A model generated the notes under the pieces. It saw only the letters and a program-made list of their open reading frames with translations. It was not told the origin of the DNA and ran no database searches. From RGIG3009 sp045630765 (GTDB lineage Bacteria; Bacillota; Clostridia; Oscillospirales; Acutalibacteraceae), in NCBI GenBank assembly GCA_045630765.1, contig JAZQTM010000079.1, forward strand, positions 1 to 37,183: a stretch of DNA of 37,183 nt, written 5' to 3'. Shown here one piece after another: positions 32,828 to 37,183 of this stretch (position 1 is the first letter of the stretch; every line of letters begins with the position of its first letter). The translations under genes and the position numbers were made by a program.

Positions 32828-33975
32828 CAGTCGTCCCTCCTATCTTTCGAGCCTTTATCCGGTTCGTAATTCGTCGGTGTGATGTCAACCGATAACAGTT
32901 CATCCATCTGTATCTTAGTCGGCACACGATCCCAAGCCGCATCATCATCTTTGATTTTTCCCGGTGAGTGTTTTCTTTCAAAGAAGCGACGTAAATTCAA
33001 TTTTTCCTTAATCGGACGGAAAACAGGCGCATTGTTAAAGAGGACCACAACCACCAAAATGATGGCGTAAATCAACAATTTTAACGCAGCCAAATTACCC
33101 GTCAACTCATTCTGTAACACAAAGTTCACGTAGGTGATAAGCGTAGCAGCCAAAATCGAACCCGTGATATTACCCATACCGCCAAGCACAACCATAACCA
33201 AGATTTCGATGGAGTAGTTGTACGAGAAGAAGGAATACATAACAGGGGTCGTTTGATGACCGTACAGCACACCGGCGACGCCGGCAAAGAATGCCGCAAA
33301 AACAAACACAAACAATTTGTAGAAGGTAACGTTAATACCCATTGCTTTTGCAGCAATTTCATTGTCGCGAATAGCGGTAATCGCGCGGCCGTGTTTACTG
33401 CGGATCAAATTCTGCGTCACGACCAGCGTGATAAGAACAACAATGAACGAAATAATCAACAACGTGGGTTTTGTGGAACTGAAAATCTTGCTTACCATCA
33501 AGCCTTTGGCACCGCCGAAATACGGCAGATTTTTAAAGACGTTACGGACAATCTCGCCAAATGCCAGCGTAGCGATTGCCAGGTAGTCGCCTTTGAGGCG
33601 GAGTGCCGGCAAGCCGATAATAAAACCGAAAAATGCCGCTACCAAACCGCCGACAAACATTGTCACGATCAAAACAAGGACGGGACTGTCAATCACACTG
33701 TTTAAGTAATTGGCAAGGTAACAACCAATGTACGCACCGACACACATAAAGCCGGCATGTCCCAGACTAAGTTCACCCAAAAAGCCAACAACCAAATTGA
33801 GCGAAACTGCCAGAATAATGCTGTACGCAACACGGTTCAAAAGGGAAACGTCACTACGTCCAAGCGCATCAGCAAGACTGAGGATGACGATTAAAACAAG
33901 TGCTGCCGCAGCGATGATCCAGTTAATGTGGTGATGCAACTTAAAAGAAGTTCGTTTAGCTTGTAATTTCCCCAT
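32827..33975 (-). CDS. livM: Branched-chain amino-acid ABC transporter permease LivM
   Basis: A membrane subunit with about nine segments: LNLVVGFLGELSLGHAGFMC, FFGFIIGLPALRLKGDYLAI, TLAFGEIVRNV and the coupling region GRAITAIRDNEIAAKAMGIN. The cytoplasmic C-terminus is longer than usual, with about 50 charged residues after the last membrane segment. AAGGTG lies upstream of the ATG. It pairs with LivH and lies 6 bases after it. Confidence 0.94.
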   Translation of the reverse strand: MGKLQAKRTSFKLHHHINWIIAAAALVLIVILSLADALGRSDVSLLNRVAYSIILAVSLNLVVGFLGELSLGHAGFMCVGAYIGCYLANYLNSVIDSPVLVLIVTMFVGGLVAAFFGFIIGLPALRLKGDYLAIATLAFGEIVRNVFKNLPYFGGAKGLMVSKIFSSTKPTLLIISFIVVLITLVVTQNLIRSKHGRAITAIRDNEIAAKAMGINVTFYKLFVFVFAAFFAGVAGVLYGHQTTPVMYSFFSYNYSIEILVMVVLGGMGNITGSILAATLITYVNFVLQNELTGNLAALKLLIYAIILVVVVLFNNAPVFRPIKEKLNLRRFFERKHSPGKIKDDDAAWDRVPTKIQMDELLSVDITPTNYEPDKGSKDRRDD

Positions 33976-33981
33976 CGCGCA

Positions 33982-34842
33982 TCACACCTTCTCTCTTCTT
34001 CTGACACCCATCAAACCAATCGGTCTGACAAGCAGAATGATAATCAGCAGGCCAAACTCGATGGCTGTTGTGTACGGGTTAAGCACCGGAATACTGGTGC
34101 AAATCTTTTCCACCAAGCCCAGCAACACGCCACCGACCATTGCGCCCGGAATGGAACCGATACCACCAATGACCGCTGCCGCAAAAGCTTTGATACCGGG
34201 CATAGCGCCAAGCGTCGGGCTTACGGAAGGAATCTGCAACAAATAGAAGAAACTGGCGCACGCCGCCAACGTGGAACCGATGGCAAACGTAATCATAATA
34301 ATGCGGTTAACGTTTACGCCCATTAACTGTGCCGCACCTTTATCCTCCGATATCGCTAACATAGCGCGACCGGTACGGGTGCACTTGACAAACATCGTTA
34401 ACCCAACCATAAGCAGGGCGCCTACACCCAGTGTAATCACCGTGCGCAGTTCGACCTGGAAATTTCCGATTTGAAGACTGCCCAACGTAGGCAGCGTAAT
34501 CGGCTGCGATTTCGAGCCGAAAATCAATTGGGCCGTGCCCTGCAGAAAATAACTCACGCCAATCGCAGTAATCAGAACTGCCAGCGGAGATGCCGAACGC
34601 AACGGCTTATAGGCAAGCTTTTCAACAACCACACCCGTGACGGCGCAAAGAAGAATCGATACAATAAGCGCAATCCACAGATTGGTACTCGCCAACGTAA
34701 CGAAAATAGCATAAGCACCCACCATGATAATATCACCGTGGGCAAAATTCAGCATTTTAGCAATGCCGTATACCATAGTATAACCAAGTGCGATCAACGC
34801 GTAGATCGCACCAAGACTGAGACCGTCTAAAATAGTACTCAT
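33982..34842 (-). CDS. livH: Branched-chain amino-acid ABC transporter permease LivH
   Basis: About eight membrane segments in 286 residues, with the family opening DGLSLGAIYALIALGYTMVY, GIAKMLNFAHGDIIMVGAYA, the coupling motif AISEDKGAAQLMGVNVNRII and AAVIGGIGSIPGAMVGGVLL. AAGGAG precedes the ATG. It is separated from livJ by the hairpin at 34876-34908 and followed by livM after 6 bases. Confidence 0.95.
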   Translation of the reverse strand: MSTILDGLSLGAIYALIALGYTMVYGIAKMLNFAHGDIIMVGAYAIFVTLASTNLWIALIVSILLCAVTGVVVEKLAYKPLRSASPLAVLITAIGVSYFLQGTAQLIFGSKSQPITLPTLGSLQIGNFQVELRTVITLGVGALLMVGLTMFVKCTRTGRAMLAISEDKGAAQLMGVNVNRIIMITFAIGSTLAACASFFYLLQIPSVSPTLGAMPGIKAFAAAVIGGIGSIPGAMVGGVLLGLVEKICTSIPVLNPYTTAIEFGLLIIILLVRPIGLMGVRRREKV

Positions 34843-34875
34843 AACACGCTCTCCTTAGACGAGATAAGAGAAGAA

Positions 34876-34908
34876 TCTGACCGGGAGGGAATTCCCCTCC
34901 CGGTCAGA
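34876..34908 (-). terminator. Intercistronic hairpin between livJ and livH
   Basis: TCTGACCGGGAGGG pairs perfectly with CCCTCCCGGTCAGA around a 5-base loop. The following minus-strand run TTCTTCTCTTAT is only moderately T-rich, so it probably ends some transcripts after livJ or protects the livJ 3' end. Confidence 0.65.
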
Positions 34909-34927
34909 CGAAACAGCAGAAATAAAC

Positions 34928-36037
34928 TTAGTTGACTTCTACAATCTGGGGAATCTTGGTGCAAGCACCGGAAGCATCCCACTTCATCTCACCGGTAGCA
35001 CCGTTCAGTTTGAAGGAAGCATCGGTGATCGCTGCCTTCACGGCTTCGCACAGTTCGCTGGCCTCAATGTCAGCATCAGCGATGTTGGCTGCCTTCATTG
35101 CCTCGTAGATAGCATAAATGGCATCATAACCATCAGCAGCAAACTGGTCGGGAGTTTCGTTGTACTTTGCTTTGTAAGCCGTAACGAACTTTGCCGGAAC
35201 TTCGTCCGTGCTGTTCACGTCGAACGGAGTGACATAGGAAATCTTATTGGTGACGGTCGCATCAATCTGATCGGCAACACCGTCCAAGCCATCGCAACCA
35301 AAGAGAACTGCATTGCAGCCCTTGGCAACACAAGCTTTAGCAATAAGACCGGCCTCGGTGTAATAGATGGGCAGGAAGATCGCATCGCAATCTTTCAGAG
35401 CTTCCACCTGAGTGGAGAAATCCTTTTTGTTTTCTGCATCAAAGGACTGCTCGATGTAGGTGATGTTCTTCGCCTTCATCGCATCTTTGAACGCAGCATA
35501 GATACCGCTGGAATAATCGTCACTGCTGTCGTAGATCGCACCGATCTTTTTGTAACCGGCCTTCACCAACTCGTCAGCAGCCAAAACGCCCTGGTCAGGA
35601 TCGCCGAAGCAAACGCGGAACGCATTGGCACGGTTCTCAATGACGTTGGCAGCGGAAGCGGAAGGCGTGATGAAGAACAAGTTGTCTTCGACCGATTTTG
35701 CAGCAAAAGACTCGCAGGAACCGGAGGTAACACTACCGAGCGAGATCTGCATGCCTTCATCCATCAAGCTGTCATAACCGGTAGCAGCGTCACCGGCAGT
35801 GGCTTTGTCGTCTTTCATCTCAAACTTGAGCGAGATACCGTTCAAGCCGCCGGCAGCGTTGATCTCTTCAACCGCGAGCATAGCACCGTTGTTAACAGAG
35901 ATGCCGTAAGAAGAAGCATCGCCGGTCAACGGACCGGTCGCACCGATAAAGATCTCGTTCGCCTTATCTTCACCGCAACCGGCAAAGCAGGTTACGATCA
36001 AGAGGGCCGCAAGAAGCAGACTGAGAATTTTTTTCAT
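34928..36037 (-). CDS. livJ: Branched-chain amino-acid binding lipoprotein LivJ-like
   Basis: A lipoprotein signal with lipobox FAGC is followed by a type I periplasmic binding-protein fold: IFIGATGPLTGDASSYGISV, NNGAMLAVEEINAAGGLNG, GSVTSGSCESFA, IGAIYDSSDDYSSGIY and YDAIYAIYEAMKAA. ATG at 36037 is preferred over the GTG three codons earlier; AAAGGAAAGGTG is upstream. It is the first gene of the operon behind a perfect consensus promoter. Binds Leu/Ile/Val or a related ligand outside the cell. Confidence 0.94.
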   Translation of the reverse strand: MKKILSLLLAALLIVTCFAGCGEDKANEIFIGATGPLTGDASSYGISVNNGAMLAVEEINAAGGLNGISLKFEMKDDKATAGDAATGYDSLMDEGMQISLGSVTSGSCESFAAKSVEDNLFFITPSASAANVIENRANAFRVCFGDPDQGVLAADELVKAGYKKIGAIYDSSDDYSSGIYAAFKDAMKAKNITYIEQSFDAENKKDFSTQVEALKDCDAIFLPIYYTEAGLIAKACVAKGCNAVLFGCDGLDGVADQIDATVTNKISYVTPFDVNSTDEVPAKFVTAYKAKYNETPDQFAADGYDAIYAIYEAMKAANIADADIEASELCEAVKAAITDASFKLNGATGEMKWDASGACTKIPQIVEVN

Positions 36038-36068
36038 AATTATCACCTTTCCTTAAAAAGATAGAAAT

Positions 36069-36097
36069 ATTATATCAGTATAAAAATGGACTGTCAA
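36069..36097 (-). promoter_or_regulatory. Promoter of the liv operon, perfect consensus
   Basis: TTGACA, 17 bases and TATAAT on the minus strand: an exact match to the SigA consensus. Expression should be high unless held back by a regulator; no operator was recognised. Confidence 0.93.
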
Positions 36098-36132
36098 GCA
36101 ACTTTAAATGGTTTTTTGCCGTAAAACGCAAG

Positions 36133-36158
36133 AAAACCGCCCAAAAAGGGCGGTTTTT
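36133..36158 (-). terminator. Intrinsic terminator of the zinc-ribbon gene
   Basis: AAAACCGCCC pairs with GGGCGGTTTT around a short A-rich loop and is followed by CTTGCGTTTT on the minus strand. It also separates this gene from the liv promoter. Confidence 0.85.
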
Positions 36159-36167
36159 GAAAAGCAA

Positions 36168-36446
36168 TTAGTTCTCGCCTCTCATGCTTGCGAAGCACTC
36201 GCTGCAATACACGGGGCGGTCCTCACGGGGCTTGAAAGGCACTTTCGCCTCTTTGCCGCAGTTGGCGCAGATAGCAGTGTGCATCTCTCTTTCAGGTCTC
36301 GCTGCGTTCTTCCGAGCGTCGCGGCAAGCCTTGCAGCGCTGGGGCTCGTTCACAAAGCCTTTCTCAGCATAGAACTCCTGCTCACCGGCGGTGAACACAA
36401 ATTCTGCGCCGCATTCCTTGCAGATCAGAGTCTTGTCTTCGTACAT
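36168..36446 (-). CDS. Small zinc-ribbon protein
   Basis: 92 residues with two CxxC pairs in each of two blocks: CKECG...CKACR (about 9-42) and CANCG...CSECF (about 58-87). Each block fits a four-Cys zinc ribbon. The first block has the FTAGEQEFYAEKGFVNEPQRC pattern seen in probable zinc-ribbon proteins of Clostridia. ATG at 36446 follows GAGG at 8 bases; the earlier in-frame start at 36500 lacks a site. It lies about 130 bases from the sigma gene. A role in nucleic-acid or protein binding is possible but not shown. Confidence 0.8.
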   Translation of the reverse strand: MYEDKTLICKECGAEFVFTAGEQEFYAEKGFVNEPQRCKACRDARKNAARPEREMHTAICANCGKEAKVPFKPREDRPVYCSECFASMRGEN

Positions 36447-36573
36447 GTGTCTTACCTCACTTGTTATAATGTTTGCCCAGCAACAGAATAAGATCGGCAC
36501 CTTTTGAAAAGCAACGCTCTAATTTGGCTGCGCGGCATATTGTGAAACGGTGTACATCCGTTTACAACCAGAA

Positions 36574-37143
36574 TTAAATGAGTGCGGCGGCTAACTTGCG
36601 GCGCAAACGCTGTTGTGCGTTATCCACCGCTTTTTCGCTGATACTCAAACGATCTGCGATCTCCCGATACGAATACCCGCTTAACCGTGCCATCAACACA
36701 CGGTATTCAAGAGAACTGAGCGTATCGCGCAGACGGCTGTTTAGGTGCTCAATTTCTTCCTGACGCACCAAAAGTGAAGCCGGATCTGCATCACCGATCA
36801 GTTCGGGAAGCTCGTCCTCCTCATCCAAGGACTGCATCTGCGCCCCGTTTCGGCGCCGCAAAACGGACACCATACGGTTACGCGCACAAGCATACGCATA
36901 CGTTTTGAAGGTGACCTCCTTGGAAGAACGGTAGGTCTGTACAGCACAGAGAAGCCCTAACAACCCTTCTTGAACAAGGTCTTCGGACTCGGAAGCATCG
37001 CGACTGTATTTAGCCGACAAGGACTTCAGCATCCCCGAAAATCGGGAAACCAAGCGCGTAAACGCTTCCTCATTTTTCTCGCGTGCCAGAACAACCAACT
37101 GTTCATCATTGAGATCGTTCAAGCTTGTTACAAGGGCGTTCAA
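36574..37143 (-). CDS. sigH: Sigma-70 family factor, SigH (Spo0H)-like
   Basis: Region 2 is seen as RFSGMLKSLSAKYSRDASES, DLVQEGLLGLLCAVQTYR and VTFKTYAYACARNRMVSVLR. Region 4 follows as LSSLEYRVLMARLSGYSYRE and IADRLSISEKAVDNAQQRLR. There is no pro-sequence and little region 3, as in SigH, which directs early stationary-phase and sporulation genes. Length (189 aa) is a little short of the usual 210-220. The TTG at 37143 follows GAGGTGATC. A TATACT at 37177-37182 is the likely -10; the -35 lies outside the window. The AAACGG/CCGTTT hairpin near 36545-36563 might act as its terminator, but no T-run follows. Confidence 0.88.
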   Translation of the reverse strand: MNALVTSLNDLNDEQLVVLAREKNEEAFTRLVSRFSGMLKSLSAKYSRDASESEDLVQEGLLGLLCAVQTYRSSKEVTFKTYAYACARNRMVSVLRRRNGAQMQSLDEEDELPELIGDADPASLLVRQEEIEHLNSRLRDTLSSLEYRVLMARLSGYSYREIADRLSISEKAVDNAQQRLRRKLAAALI

Positions 37144-37183
37144 GCAAGATCACCTCAAACCAACACACTCCATAACAGTATAC

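Overview
The window comes from a spore-forming, Gram-positive Clostridia-type bacterium. It carries spoIIE, spoIIGA, sigE, sigG, a sigH-like sigma gene and a ylmC/ymxH-like gene. Other signs are lipobox lipoproteins, strong purine-rich ribosome binding sites, TTG and GTG starts, a T-box in front of thrS and DUF1385 (yqhQ) next to prmC. Codon use and the liv/art-type ABC operons suggest an anaerobic gut-type Clostridia lineage (Oscillospirales-like), but the species cannot be read from sequence alone. No insertion sequence, phage, CRISPR array or rRNA was seen.

Layout. 1-2.2 kb is an AT-rich accessory-looking stretch: the N-terminal part of a nitrilase-family hydrolase, an unrecognised 267-residue protein, an initiator tRNA and a small conserved-looking protein. 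2.2-8.4 kb holds a stomatin-like SPFH protein, a complete NitT/TauT-type ABC importer on the plus strand and a complete polar amino-acid ABC importer on the minus strand, separated by a shared bidirectional terminator. 8.6-13.9 kb is one minus-strand operon running lipoprotein, response regulator, histidine kinase, DUF1385 protein, PrmC. 13.9-15.2 kb is a cobalamin-riboswitch operon (DUF4430 protein plus ECF S component), and immediately back-to-back with it is a T-box-controlled thrS (15.2-17.5 kb). 17.5-25.1 kb holds spoIIE, divergent from a P-type Ca-ATPase, a membrane protein and an ABC-F ATPase. 25.2-27.1 kb is the rpsB-tsf operon behind a strongly structured leader. 27.1-29.9 kb is a sporulation block: ylmC-like, sigG, and spoIIGA-sigE on the opposite strand. 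30-31.3 kb is a galactokinase-family gene. 31.3-36.1 kb is a complete branched-chain amino-acid importer (livJ-H-M-G-F) behind a perfect consensus promoter. The window ends with a small zinc-ribbon protein and a SigH-like sigma factor.

Working together. Three full ABC importers and one ECF S component serve nutrient uptake. Four sporulation regulators form successive steps of one cascade: SigH in early gene expression, SpoIIE for forespore SigF activation, SpoIIGA for pro-SigE processing and SigG late in the forespore. Regulation is rich in RNA devices: cobalamin riboswitch, T-box, rpsB leader, and post-binding-protein hairpins in two ABC operons.

No clearly novel defence or biosynthetic system is visible. 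The observations best worth follow-up are the convergent sigE/sigG pair with a single base between stop codons, the ABC-F protein whose second composite ATP site has lost every key motif, the galactokinase with a replaced sugar-binding Glu, the three-helix rpsB leader, the palindrome shared by two divergent promoters near 2.24 kb, and the two-component operon led by an FG-GAP-like lipoprotein. All functional calls rest on reading motifs; no database search was run.
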